A DNA stretch of 64,000 nucleotides from Taenia hydatigena (Eukaryota > Platyhelminthes > Cestoda > Cyclophyllidea > Taeniidae), in NCBI GenBank assembly GCA_036345935.2, contig JADWOT020000006.1:20662967-20726966 (forward strand). Direction: 5' to 3'. Below, in pieces: positions 25,292 through 36,170 of this stretch. The first letter of the stretch is position 1. Each line of letters opens with the position of its first letter. Below the pieces are notes generated by a model, which saw only the letters and a program-made list of their open reading frames with translations, had not been told where the DNA came from and did no database searches. Made by a program: the position numbers and the translations under genes.

Positions 25292-26344
25292 CTAGTTAAT
25301 GGCGAGAAAGAGAGCACTGAGCAGTGGAAGTGGCGCGTATAGTAAAATGGCAGACATTTTTGAGGTCGCCTTTGGCCTGGTGGCTTGTGTTGTAGTAGTA
25401 GTAGTAGTAGTAGTAGTAGGCTTGCTTTGTGGAGACTTTGGTGCTGTATCTTCCAGAGGACTATTAGGTGTCCGCTTTGGAGATGAAGGATTTTTTGATG
25501 GGGAATCTTTCTTGTCATTTGTTTTTGTAGACTCGGTGCTTTGGGGCATTCTTGTTGAATCATAATCTTCTGGGTAATCATTTAGGCCATTTCCACCTGG
25601 GTAACCTCCTCCGTAACCACCTCCGTAATTTCCTCCATAACCTCCTCCGCTACCTCCTCCGCTACCTCCTCCGTAGCCTCCTCCGTAATTTCCTCCATAA
25701 CCTCCTCCACTACCTCCTCCGTAATTTCCTCCGTAACCACCTCCGCTACCTCCTCCGGAATCTCCTCCGTAACCTCCTCCGTAATATCCTCCATAACCTC
25801 CTCCACTACCTCCTCCGGAATCTCCTCCGTATCCTCCTCCGTAATTTCCTCCGTAACCACCTCCGCTACCTCCTCCGGAATCTCCTCCGTAACCACCTCC
25901 GTAATTTCCTCCATAACCTCCTCCACTACCTCCTCCGTAGCCTCCTCCGTAATTTCCTCCATAACCTCCTCCGCTACCTCCTCCGTAATTTCCTCCGTAA
26001 CCACCTCCGCTACCTCCTCCGGAATCTCCTCCGTAACCTCCTCCGTAATATCCTCCATAACCTCCTCCACTACCTCCTCCGGAATCTCCTCCGTAACCAC
26101 CTCCGTAACCTCCTCCGCTACCTCCTCCGTAGCCTCCTCCGTAATTTCCTCCATAACCTCCTCCACTACCTCCTCCGTAATTTCCTCCGTAACCACCTCC
26201 GCTACCTCCTCCGGAATCTCCTCCGTAACCTCCTCCGCTACCTCCTCCAGAACCACCTCCGGAACCTCCTCCAGAATTCGCACTATTACCAGCAAGTAAA
26301 AGAGCAGCAAGCGTGAGTATAATACATGCTTTCACGCATTCCAT
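25292..26344 (-). CDS. Glycine-rich repeat protein with signal peptide and GPI-type tail
   Basis: A single-exon gene of 350 residues. Residues 1-20 (MECVKACIILTLAALLLAGN) form a signal peptide. From about residue 25 to 250 it is a four-residue periodicity built from GGYG, GNYG, GGSG and GDSG units, with no cysteine. A polar Pro/Ser/Lys linker (DSPSKNPSSPKRTPNSPLED) leads to ten threonines (310-319) encoded by a triplet repeat, then the tail MSAILLYAPLPLLSALFLAI plus N. This tail suits a GPI anchor, so the protein is probably displayed on the cell surface. Gly-Tyr repeats also occur in flatworm eggshell proteins, but those I know of lack such a tail. A TATA box lies about 42 bp upstream. In-frame GTG codons upstream are not preferred as starts. 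Confidence 0.8.
   Translation of the reverse strand: MECVKACIILTLAALLLAGNSANSGGGSGGGSGGGSGGGYGGDSGGGSGGGYGGNYGGGSGGGYGGNYGGGYGGGSGGGYGGGYGGDSGGGSGGGYGGYYGGGYGGDSGGGSGGGYGGNYGGGSGGGYGGNYGGGYGGGSGGGYGGNYGGGYGGDSGGGSGGGYGGNYGGGYGGDSGGGSGGGYGGYYGGGYGGDSGGGSGGGYGGNYGGGSGGGYGGNYGGGYGGGSGGGSGGGYGGNYGGGYGGGYPGGNGLNDYPEDYDSTRMPQSTESTKTNDKKDSPSKNPSSPKRTPNSPLEDTAPKSPQSKPTTTTTTTTTTQATRPKATSKMSAILLYAPLPLLSALFLAIN
25391..25420. repeat. (GTA)n tract encoding a threonine run
   Basis: Ten triplets in the glycine-rich gene; on the coding strand they read ACT and encode ten threonines just before the GPI-type tail. Length changes by whole triplets would keep the frame. Confidence 0.9.
25603..26276 (-). repeat. 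12-bp minisatellite inside the glycine-rich gene
   Basis: About 56 units of roughly 12 bp (on the plus strand CCTCCTCCGTAA and variants such as TTTCCTCCATAA, CCTCCTCCGCTA and CCTCCGGAATCT) encode four-residue Gly blocks. Units are ordered in larger recurring groups, suggesting repeated unequal exchange. Frames on the other strand and in a second minus frame stay open only because the unit lacks stops in them. Confidence 0.93.
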
Positions 26345-26385
26345 GGCGGGTCTAATTACCACTTGCTCAAACTCGATATCTCCTC

Positions 26386-26394
26386 GCTTTTATA
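26386..26394 (-). promoter_or_regulatory. TATA box (TATAAAAGC)
   Basis: The minus-strand string GCTATAAAAGC lies about 42 bp upstream of the ATG at 26344 and is identical to the one before the left paralog. Confidence 0.75.
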
Positions 26395-29300
26395 GCAAAT
26401 ACTTGTGCGTGGGTGTTCCACCTCTCATTCGAATGATACTGGATACTAAGTGCGATATTTAAAATCTTGCATCAACCACATCTAATGTCCTATGTTCACT
26501 AAAATCTAGCTTCCAAATGCTGATACAAAGTACTTTTTATTAGTATTGTAATACTTGGTAAAATATACATAAGGTCTTTAAAAGACGTGCGTATTTCGTG
26601 CAGCAGGTTTAGATGTAACACTGACTCTTGTCATCATCACAACGCAACTTCATCTTAACGGCAACACTGATGCAGTCCCTGTCGTTAATTTGCTCTTAGG
26701 AATTCCAATAGTCACATTGGAATCACAGCATTCCAAGTGGAGCTTAAATAGCTTTGAAGCAAAGTCTGCGTGCTTAAATTGACCTTATTTGAACATTTAC
26801 GTGCTTGTAGGACTCGTAGACTTATTGCCTGTGGGAGGATGGACGAAATGTAGGAACCGATCCCAAACAACTATGCCAAGCGCGTACGCACCACCAAGTC
26901 GAAAAATTTATTTACGCTACTGCAATGCATGTCAACAATTTCGCAGAATAAAGTGGAAAGGTTTAAAAGCAGTCACTTGTTCACAGCTATTTCTCTGACA
27001 CCCTGAGATGGGTCATTTCATGTGGTTAAAACATTCTTTACACGGATAAATCCCAAACAGCATTTCGATTTGTCGTGTCTCACTTCTTACCGTTCTCAGT
27101 CTTTGATTTTGAAGGCAGCCAATAATTAACGACAGCCACCCACACTTTTCTCTATTGCTCCATCAAATGTTGGGAAACACATTTGTTTTGACTGATTTCA
27201 CGGGCCTGTTATTTGGAACATCAAACAAAAGCTAATATTTTCAAAGTCTGAAAAGGCCATCACCTCCAACCAAATCGTGAAGAACAGAAACCTAAAAGGA
27301 AACAGTGTAACTCACGGAGACGCGATTGCGTTTCATGGCATAACATGACCTTCTCCCTAACATTCCCCACACAGTCTACCATGTGATGCTGCTGGTGTGT
27401 CAAAACAAGTCATTTTTCGAGAACGAATCTTACAACTATGAAAAAATTAGGTGTCTAATTAACTCCGTGTCTGGCTAAAATCCAACTGCATTCAGGCAAT
27501 TTCTGAACCATCACACAGGCAACACGAAGTGAAACAGCAATTTCTTCCTCTCCTTTCTTTCCTACTCATAACTAAAAGCGGGTTTGAATTCGTCGCACTC
27601 GCCACGCTTCTTGTCTTGAGACACGGAATCTACTATTGTGTCGTTTAATGATGGTGCTGACATGGAATTCGGTGAAACCTCACGGAGTATATCCGTATCG
27701 CTTGGCAGTGTCACGATCTGTGAACAGGATGTTAGTTAGTTACAACACACCATATCTCACTTCATTTTACAATCTTCCACGAAAGATTGGTAATGCCAAA
27801 CGAATTCTGTGCTCACGAACATCCTTGCGATTACTTTCCTTGTGTCCTCATCCCAGCCACACACTAATGCTTTCTTCAATTTCCAATTCTCCTTATCTTG
27901 GTCAGTGTCATGCATCTTTCCCTTCCCTCGCATGTTTCTAGCCAATGCTTGCTTTTCACATTGATTAGTAGATATTTCCCCTCTGATTTGTTTTCCATTT
28001 CACAGCTCTTAGTGCATGGTTGGACAACGATTTTTAAAAGTGGAAGGAGAGCAAGCGTTTCGCATTTCATTGGTCAGTCACACCGTCCAGCACCTTATTC
28101 AATACGAACTGTGAGGTTGTATGGGTGCTGCACAATTCAACTGTAGAATTGTAGTGTAGACCAGCTCATTGCCTTTTGCATTTGTAGAACTTGGGTCATT
28201 TATTTACTACTTCATTCTGTATGGCTTGCTGTAATTAGGCGAAAATTCAACCCTGCTTCCAGTCAATAGCTGTTCCGCCATCACCACCAATCAGTCAACT
28301 CATCTGCAACTGACGTCCGATATCAATGCGTGCCCAACCAGTATCTTAGAGTAGACCAATGTCGGCAATATTTTCAACCCACACTACAACCACACATTTA
28401 AGGCAGTCATACTAATTGGCTTCGTCTCACCAGCTCCATCGTACGTGATTGTCGTCCTCAAACTGGTTGCACGTAAGTTTCTAGTGACACAAGCCAGCGT
28501 TGTGTGCTCAAGTGTACCAGACAAGGAAGCCAGTTTTCCCCCTCTCCCATTTGCAAACGGCGGTGGTGTTCTTATGCTTTTTTCCTAATGGGAAAATGCA
28601 AGTGGCTAGCCGGTCACCAGAATGCGCCGACCTCAGCCGTGATTGTCATAAAAATACAATGATATACAATGAGACCTTTCTTACATACAATCCTGTTTGT
28701 AAAGTGTTCTAGTGACGAAGAATTTAAACTCAATTTAACAAGGTTATTTTGAATAGGTGCAACCAATTTCAATTTGCCTGTGGGTCATGATTTAGAAACG
28801 ACGGAAGAACATTTACTTAATTTCTACTGGATGTCATTAATCACTCCAGTACGCGCAAAAATGACCAACTCTGAATGCAGGAAAGTACATGCATTGAAGG
28901 TTTGTTTCGTCAGAGAATTATTTTGATTCCACTAAAATTCGAGAAGGCTATCTTGACAGGTTGTGTGGATAATATCTCTTCGACTCTCGAGTTACGCCAC
29001 AGTCAATCACAATTTTGCAGCTAGAATTTGACACGATTGATTCACCATCGCATTAGAACTCCTGTTTTGCACATTTCGGATCAAGGTAGTGTGTTTGAGA
29101 GCCTTCGAGAATTCAAGGTCGGATTAAGGCTTCACTCAATACAGCAGCCAAAACAATTGTGTTTTTCAACGATTTGGCATAAAAATACCATGTGACACTG
29201 ATACTTGGATGGGGGATGCAGTGGAGAACTGCGAAGGATGGGTCCTGTGAACTATGGGCTACTCTTAATGGTTGCATCTGCATCACCCAATAACGAGTAA

Positions 29301-30824
29301 AGTTGGAATGATGGGAGACGCAACATAATGAGGTACTAGTGTGCGGGGTTCGGTATTGAAAAAAACAATTTTAATAATCGCATGATTAACACTCGACCGT
29401 CCTTGAGGCTTTCAATTTTAATGCTACAAATGCAAAGGACAATTTGGGCTGCGTAGACTGGTATCATAAATTTACTTAGCTCGTTGACAGAGGTTGTAAA
29501 TGATACACGTTTCACCCTCACATCCTTACATCGCCTCTCTGCCAACAAGTCTTGATCATTCTCGTGATTTTAAATTCTCATATCTCAGATGTCTTGAGTA
29601 CCGTCACCTTGAATTCTTTCCGTATGATCTGATTACCTATCAAACACGTGGACACATCACTGGATACTGATGCACACTGCGCACCATTCCAAGAGATATG
29701 TTATCGCACCTGCACGAGACTGTTTTTTGTAAAAGTCGCTTAAATATACATTGTAGTAACGTCGTTTGCGGAGTAAATCTTTCCACATTTAAAGGTAGCT
29801 TCCCATCAGGACCTAACTTATATTTCATTAGGCATTCAAACCTATCTAGTTATTGTGTATACCTTCGCAAACCTTTGTTGGTGGTGACTACATTTGAATC
29901 GAAGCTACAAGGGAGGTAAATGCGTGGTGCAAGCGAATTCGGAATCAGCCCTCATCAAAATAGCTGCTGTGGCCTTCACACATAATCCACTCATAATAAG
30001 CCATCAACAAGCGAATGTCTTATTCAGAAATTAGGGCGCAGAATCTACTCATTTTGTCTGTTGATTTGCGGTGATTTTTTTGGTCTCCACGCGTCGCATT
30101 CAAGTCTCGAATGTCAATCGGCAATTAACCGTCGATTGGTTACTTATTTTACTGCAGTTTTAGATTGGAACTACTTAAAAGGCTATTGTAAAAGGGAAAT
30201 GAGACGCAAAACTGATAGTTTGAGGTAAAATATGGCGCTCTGTTTAGCGCTACTTAAAACACGACTTAAATTAGAGCACAAGATGTAGTTGTCCATCCGC
30301 ACAAACTGCCTAACATGAGACACATCTGAGTGTCGGTAGTGCAAGTGTCCGCTGCGACGGTGTTCGTCAAGGCAGGTGGTGCTGCGCATCGTAAGTTGCA
30401 GACAAACGAGCAATCCCTGTTTCAGCAGCCTCAGCAGCGACTACACTCCACAAGCCCTCCACTATTGTCCGTTCCTTAAGCAATTGATTAGAGCTTGTAT
30501 AAATGTCTCCTTGTTCAATTGTCATTTCGGTTTTAAAAAACTGCATGGTTCACTTCTTTGTATTCATTTGCATTCGTTTAGTGTTAATAAGAGATGCAGA
30601 AAACCGCGTTCACTATGTCGTTTTCATTGTAAGATTTTGACATTATGCGAAACAGAATGCTCCCATTATTTCAGTAGAACTTATTCAATAGCTTATGAAA
30701 TCACCAAACTAGAACAGTCATCTCTTCATCTTTCCTATTTTCAAAAGCTTTGAATTTTTTTCCAAATTTTGCATTTTATTAGCACTTGGCCCAGTTATAA
30801 CTGATTTCCCATCCCAATATAGCC

Positions 30825-31064
30825 TCAATGAATAATCTTGCGTGGCGTAATAGCAGTCGTGGCGGTTGACATTAGGTCGTGTATCGCAGTTGTGCTTCTT
30901 GCTAAGTCGTGAACTATGTTGGCTGATGATGAGGCCAGAGTCGCAGTCGAGGAAATAGGTGAATAATTTATTATAAATGTCCTTACATTTTCGTATGTTG
31001 TTATAGTTGTCAGCGAATTATGTTTGGTGGTGGTCGGTTGATATGCAGTTGAGGTGGACATCAT
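30825..31064 (-). CDS. Hypothetical Thr/Ser-rich frame, duplicon B copy
   Basis: A 79-residue frame beginning with two ATG codons at 31064 (MMSTSTAYQPTTTKHNSLTT) and ending in NIVHDLARSTTAIHDLMSTA and a PRKIIH tail. It is Thr/Ser-rich with no hydrophobic signal, so it may be an exon instead of a complete gene. The C-terminal half agrees closely with the duplicate at 17.76-17.9 kb, including the stop position. No family is recognised. Confidence 0.27.
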   Translation of the reverse strand: MMSTSTAYQPTTTKHNSLTTITTYENVRTFIINYSPISSTATLASSSANIVHDLARSTTAIHDLMSTATTAITPRKIIH

Positions 31065-31127
31065 GGGAAATTGTGCTCAGTTTAAGTGGTAGACAAAATA
31101 TCTGCACGTGTGAAAGTGTCATATGAG

Positions 31128-33121
31128 CACTTCACGGACCCTCCCTTCTTTCGAGTATCGTTCCTTCGTGCTCCTCTCAATCATCCTTCCACGTCAACCA
31201 TCAAAACGTGACTAGTTTTTGAGAAAACATCTGCGAGCAAACTGCGTCAGCCATCAAATTTTCATGCAGCTGCAAAGATATTACGTCATGACTTCGCTTA
31301 TCCATCGCAGCAATTCCACTGGACTTGTAGGTTCGTCTCTATTGGTAACTGCCAATGAGATGGAATAACATGTTGGATTTATTGTATAGCTATCACTTAT
31401 CGTAAGAATATTGGTCTATATGCGGGCATAAATTAATTTTTGGGTTTCAGAGAGCTTCGTGGATAAGGCAGCACGTCTACCTTGCCTTTCCACTTGATTA
31501 CCACTTTGGTGATGCCCAGGCGAATCCATCACATTATTGATATCTTTACATTGGTACCGTAGACATCTCCGTAACGAACTTTTTTTGATGGATTATGACT
31601 ACAGCTACTTTTGTTGTTAACAGCGTTCTCGCAGATCATGGTACTAGGGTGGCTGCCGAAAGCAGATGTCATTTTAGCTATTCTGCTTGGGCTCGTCACA
31701 TATTCGCCTATCCGCCGCTTGCAACCCTCTTCCGTTACGTTAAGGTTCAGCATTTAGTAATAGGAATCGGGAGCTTTGTACGTTAAGACCGTTATTGCCC
31801 CGTGACTATCCTAAAATCAAAAGATTCCCATAATACTATAGCGGAAACCATGTTGTCGACGTACAGGAGAGGTGAGTGCCTGTTAGGATAACCAGGAGGC
31901 TATGATGTTGAGCAGAAGTATAGTGGCAGAGTCTTAAAGTATCCGCTTAACTGGAATCCAGACTCAAACAATCAGAAAATTACAATTTATTCGATCGCTG
32001 TGCATAAAGATGAAACTTGTGCCTTTGGTTTACTTCCTTCTCCGCTGTCTCGATTCATGTTCGTGGATCTGTTCTGTTAAACTTTCGAGACGACCTGGAC
32101 TAAGAATGTCTCACCTTTGGTTAAACTATTAAAGTACAGTTATGTGGGAGGACAAGTCACCCGCATACCAAACCTGTTTACCCCCATACGAAACATAAGT
32201 GCCCCCCATATCATCTTCGCTATGCGGGCGCCTACGAACCCGTACGGGCGTCAAAATTAATGCAAAAATATCTTTATATTAAAGAAAATTTTAAGATATA
32301 AAACTCCAAAACATAAAATTCACTAAGTTCTCGGAAAAAAAATATTTCTTATCGAAATAGGACTGAATGTGCTTATTTTAGGGCAAAAATAAAAATGGAG
32401 GCGATGCTAAAGTGAACCACACCTAGACATGGGAGCAGCCATCTTGAATAATGTCAGTAAAGTAGTATTATGGGTCTTGGGGGGACTTTTGCCATTGTAG
32501 TCACATCAAAACGCAGCCTGATCCAGACTAAATAGGATAGGTTTGAAAACGGGAGGTGCTAAATTTCGATGCTAGAGTGCTGCTTCTCCCATTGCCTTTA
32601 CTAACCCATATCAGTCAGTCATATTTTAGCAGTGCATCAAATGGCATAAAAGATTCCAATAGGTATTGCAGAATTCGTTGTGTTGAGTAGTTGCAAATTG
32701 TGTAGACCTGTAAAATTACGTTGGACAAAAACGAGTTGGCGTATTTCGTCCCTAATCCTCATTAATTTTCTGTTGATCCTAATGGATGTGATCCAAGCCT
32801 GTCTTTTTGCAGGTTTAAGGGCGTTGTTTGCGATAAACCAGATTTTGAAGAGCTTTTCATCTTGTTCGCACCCACTACCATTGGGAGAATTTTGACAGTC
32901 AAAAATTGGACAGTGTTTGCATGGACTCACTATTGGGAAGGGATCGCTTCCCAACTGACTGGTAAGTTGACAATCGATGGCAAAAGATTTCAGAGCTTCC
33001 GTATTACTGTTTTCGTTACGCGACCGAAAATATCTGCGGTGACCCTGCTTTGTGTGTCGATGTATTTAGTGACCCAATGCTAAGCATATTTGGGACTCTA
33101 GAAGGACGTTCCTGTTAGGCC
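31128..33121. other. No gene recognised
   Basis: The longest frame is a 105-codon minus-strand ORF at 32637-32954 (containing KPAKRQAWITSIRINRKLMR). It looks protein-like in composition but has no partner exon or known motif that I can identify. Confidence 0.45.
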
Positions 33122-33294
33122 TATAAAAGCACTTTAAGTCAGTCCAAGTACAAGGTCAAGCAGCCACCAATGGTGAGTGACTAGAATGAAGGAGAACGTC
33201 ACACCCAGGTTCTGTATCCAGTGCTCTTTGGCAGTCTCCAAAGCCTCTAACAGCCAGCTGTCATGCTCTATGCTCACACACATCGGCCAATAAA
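33122..33294 (+). other. Promoter-like and poly(A)-like signals without an ORF
   Basis: TATAAAAG (33122-33129) is followed about 40 bp later by GCCACCAATGG, a good translation-start context, then directly by GTGAGT, a splice-donor match. An AATAAA lies at 33289-33294. Reading on from the ATG gives a stop after four codons, so either the coding part lies in later exons that I did not find, or this is a small non-coding transcript or chance. Confidence 0.25.
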
Positions 33295-34139
33295 GACCAC
33301 TTATCCTTTGTCGGATTGATGACTCGATAGGATTCAGGATAAATTGGCATAGATACTTCAGTCCAGATTGCTGTCGATAACTAAAAGGCGATCACTAAAA
33401 CAAACGATGAATTTCTCAAGTCTTCCTGCACTTATTTTTAGGCCATTTTCTTTTAAAAACTACGCCGATGCATCTAGTGGCCTTATATGGTACATAAACC
33501 TTTAGCAATCAATCAGGTGGGTTTACCATGTGCCCTCTGCATCCCATGTAAATAAACCCTCATTAGTGAATTGCCAGTACTGCCAGTTACGTCTTATGCA
33601 CAACGAAGCCCTTTTCAATTCAAGAACATAATTTCAACGGATAGGGTCATGCGAACCTCCTGTTCACTTCAAAATGTGATTATAGACAAATTAGAGTCGT
33701 TAGAATTGAGTCCCATGCAGTAATCCAAATACGAGCGCGAGTTTGTGGCGGTCATTTAAAGAGAATTCGCAGGTTAAAAAGCTTTTTATTCTCAGTGTCA
33801 AGCCTTGACTTTTTGACCCTGAATACAGGAATACTGCTATGTAAAAAACCAGTTTCGCTCTCTTTTATTACAGGGCCTTAGAACTGACTTTCAAATGTTT
33901 CGAAATTCTAAAAAAACTACTATTTTGACTTTAGCTACGAATGCTCTGCATCCCCACTTAATGTTAGTATGGCAGTTATTCCCAAAATCCTATCCTATTT
34001 TCCCCTTTTGTCGTATCATCCCGACAAAGAAAATTTAACTCTTTCCATCTTCAATAAATTTTGCATAAAATAAATACCATGCTATTTTAGAGATCAGCCA
34101 TTTTGATATTCGCTTGCCCTCCGTGTCATGACAGTAGCT

Positions 34140-34380
34140 CTCCTTAGTCCTTCTTTACGCCAGCAATGGACAGTGTGAAGTCTCGGGATCCTACAATGGT
34201 ACCTGTGGAAGGCGGCTCTGACCTTAAAGGACAGCAGTACTTATTCTTCCGCTAGACGATAAACTTAGCGGGTCGGAAATGTACAAAGCCTAACAGTAGG
34301 GTTTAAAATGACATCTACCTTTGGCATCTTTCCCATTCCTATAGTCTGCAGAAATGATAGCAACAAGTGAAGTGTCACTG
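34140..34380 (-). repeat. Degenerate LTR-like interspersed repeat
   Basis: On the minus strand this block contains TGTAGGATCCCGAGACTTC, matching TGTAGCGTCCCGAGACTTC at 37.5 kb. Similarity continues for about 150 bp on the far side (CTGACCTTAAAGGAC against CTGATCTTAAAGGAC). A further partial match (CTCGGTTTTGGTGATGAGTC) lies near 34885. It belongs to the repeat family also seen at 37.4, 38.1, 47.8, 48.1, 52.4 and 63.7 kb. Confidence 0.6.
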
Positions 34381-35882
34381 ACCATTAACCTGCATAACAG
34401 TACCAGTTATGTGACTCCTCGATACCTCCTCCACCTCTCCGCTAGCTGGATAGAACCCAGCTAGATATATGACCTAAGCAGCACTGAAGTGCAAGCAGTG
34501 ACAAGAATACACGCAAAACTCTATCTTCTCGAGGTTACTTTAACCTCCTTCCTTTGTAGTTTGACTCTGCATTGAGATCGGTGTTCTTACCACCAACGAT
34601 GTACATACGAGGCGTTCAGTAAAATTTAACTTTCCCAACTACAGGTCCCGAACAGAACGATACCCTGGATCAAATAAAATTAATAAGTTTAGTGGTGTTA
34701 CAGTCAACTCTCCCGTGTTAGTTTCACGGACTTCCGATGAATAATGCAGTCGGCTTGAAGGTTTTTTTACGGCACCAACTACATTGTGATGGCCGACACA
34801 GGAGGTTAGTCGAGGGAGAAAACCAGGGGCGAAGTCCAGAAAGGAGAGAAACTATGTGATATTTTGATCATTTGTTTACCTCTCGGTTTTGGTGATGAGT
34901 CACTTGGGGGGTCTGCCATTGTTCCTCCACCTAGTGACCTAGTCCCCAGGCCAGGCTAGTAACTCCAAGTTCTGCTGTACGTCACCAATACATGGTTCGC
35001 CCTTGTATTGTGCCTTATTTTGCCTTTGGGAAGCTCTCGGGACTCTAAGCTGTGTAAAAGCAGTACAATATTTCCTACTCTAAACCTGCGTCGTGCGTTT
35101 CTAAACCTCTTCCAGATTTTAAGTAATGGTTTTTCATATTTTAAAGCGCCCAAACGAGTAAAGGTATTATAAAATTGTTTTACTCTTCTCGACACCAAGT
35201 TTATCATAGTTCAGTAAGTTACAAACCTGAACATTTGTGTATGGCACATAGTATGGAGCTTAAATTTGCCTAATAATGGGCTTTTCCACCTAGGTGGCTG
35301 ACCTAGTCTCTCGCACGCCCTTCTTTACATCATTAAAGAACATTTCTCCTCACTTGCGCACATTATTACGGTCTGGGGATGACTAGGAGCTAAGCTTTGC
35401 CAGTTGTGGTAAGCAAAATAGAGTAGAGAGGACAAAAAATCTTAGAACGTTGCAGAAGGCAGCTATGTGGTCGCAATTACCGAACACAAAGCCCTCAAGG
35501 AGGGAAGACTCTTTATTGTTCACTCCGGCTATTGATATAACTTGTCATCTCTTCCATAAATCAATAATAGTAATGCGTCTCTTTACGGATTACTTCGCTT
35601 TGTTGTCATTTCAGAGTTGACACAGCGCACTGTTGCTACCACTATTTAATGAGTGAATAAGGCTTCCCATCTCACCACCGATCTGAGTGATTTGATAGCA
35701 TTAAGTTATTTGGAATTAGACCCTTTTGAGGATTGTAGAAGGACGCCTCTGCGTAAAATTACCCATTAGTGAAATGCTTTATACCAGAAAGCTCGAACAT
35801 GCCATCAGTCAATGCGCTGATTTGAAGTACTCTCCATCTTGCTTTGATTCGAGCATTCATCAAATCACGCATTTTGAGAGGG

Positions 35883-35890
35883 TATAAAAG
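35883..35890 (+). promoter_or_regulatory. TATA box (TATAAAAG)
   Basis: GGTATAAAAGGC lies about 41-48 bp upstream of the ATG at 35931. This is the same compact arrangement as in the two paralogous surface-protein genes at 13.7 and 26.3 kb. Confidence 0.7.
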
Positions 35891-35930
35891 GCAGCGCATA
35901 CCCACTGATTTTACAAAGTCCAGTTCTCGG

Positions 35931-36170
35931 ATGAGGGCTTTCTGTGTGCTGGCTGTACTCCTTTTGGTGGTCGTTGTGATCAACGCAGGAGAGATGGCAG
36001 ATGACGACTGGGATGTATCGAACTCACTAAAAGAGTTCGATAAATTCAATCCACCTCCTCTGCCAAAGAGCTCAAAACCAACCTCCAAAGGGTCTTTCAC
36101 CTTACCTTCTCTCATCGTACCTGCAATCAGTGCTCTCCTGCTGTCTGAATTGATGCTGTCCCTCTTTTAA
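35931..36170 (+). CDS. Small secreted protein with a hydrophobic, GPI-type tail
   Basis: A single-exon gene of 79 residues. It starts with a strong signal peptide (MRAFCVLAVLLLVVVVINAG), followed by an acidic segment (EMADDDWDVSNSLKEFDKF) and a Pro/Lys/Ser segment (NPPPLPKSSKPTSKG). It ends in a hydrophobic tail (SFTLPSLIVPAISALLLSEL and on to MLSLF). The tail runs to the stop, which suits a GPI signal better than a transmembrane anchor. No cysteine is left after signal cleavage. It shares no sequence with the 13.5 and 26 kb genes, only their plan: TATA, signal peptide, short variable core, hydrophobic end. Function is unknown; a surface or secreted role at the host interface is inference. 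Confidence 0.7.
   Translation: MRAFCVLAVLLLVVVVINAGEMADDDWDVSNSLKEFDKFNPPPLPKSSKPTSKGSFTLPSLIVPAISALLLSELMLSLF

Larger units (their letters stand above)
24485..31127 (+). repeat. Duplicon B of the segmental duplication
   Basis: Right-hand copy of the diverged direct duplication described for 12829-18085. It is about 1.4 kb longer, largely because of the glycine-rich repeat block at 25.6-26.3 kb and other islands. It lacks about 185 bp corresponding to 17528-17712. Similarity ends near 31127 (AAAGTGTCATATGAG against AAAGTGTCATACGAC in copy A). Confidence 0.9.

Noticed and set aside
25552..26316. Long plus-strand Leu/Arg/Asn-rich ORF and a minus-strand Glu/Val/Thr-rich ORF over the Gly-rich block
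   Set aside because: Both exist because the 12-bp unit has no stop in those frames. Only the Gly frame has a signal peptide, promoter and tail.
32637..33370. Protein-like minus-strand frames (32637-32954 and about 33130-33370)
   Set aside because: More than one frame is open, splice signals conflict and no known motif appears; a gene cannot be supported.
35759..36115. 118-codon minus-strand ORF
   Set aside because: It is antisense to the 79-residue secreted-protein gene and has no motif or promoter.
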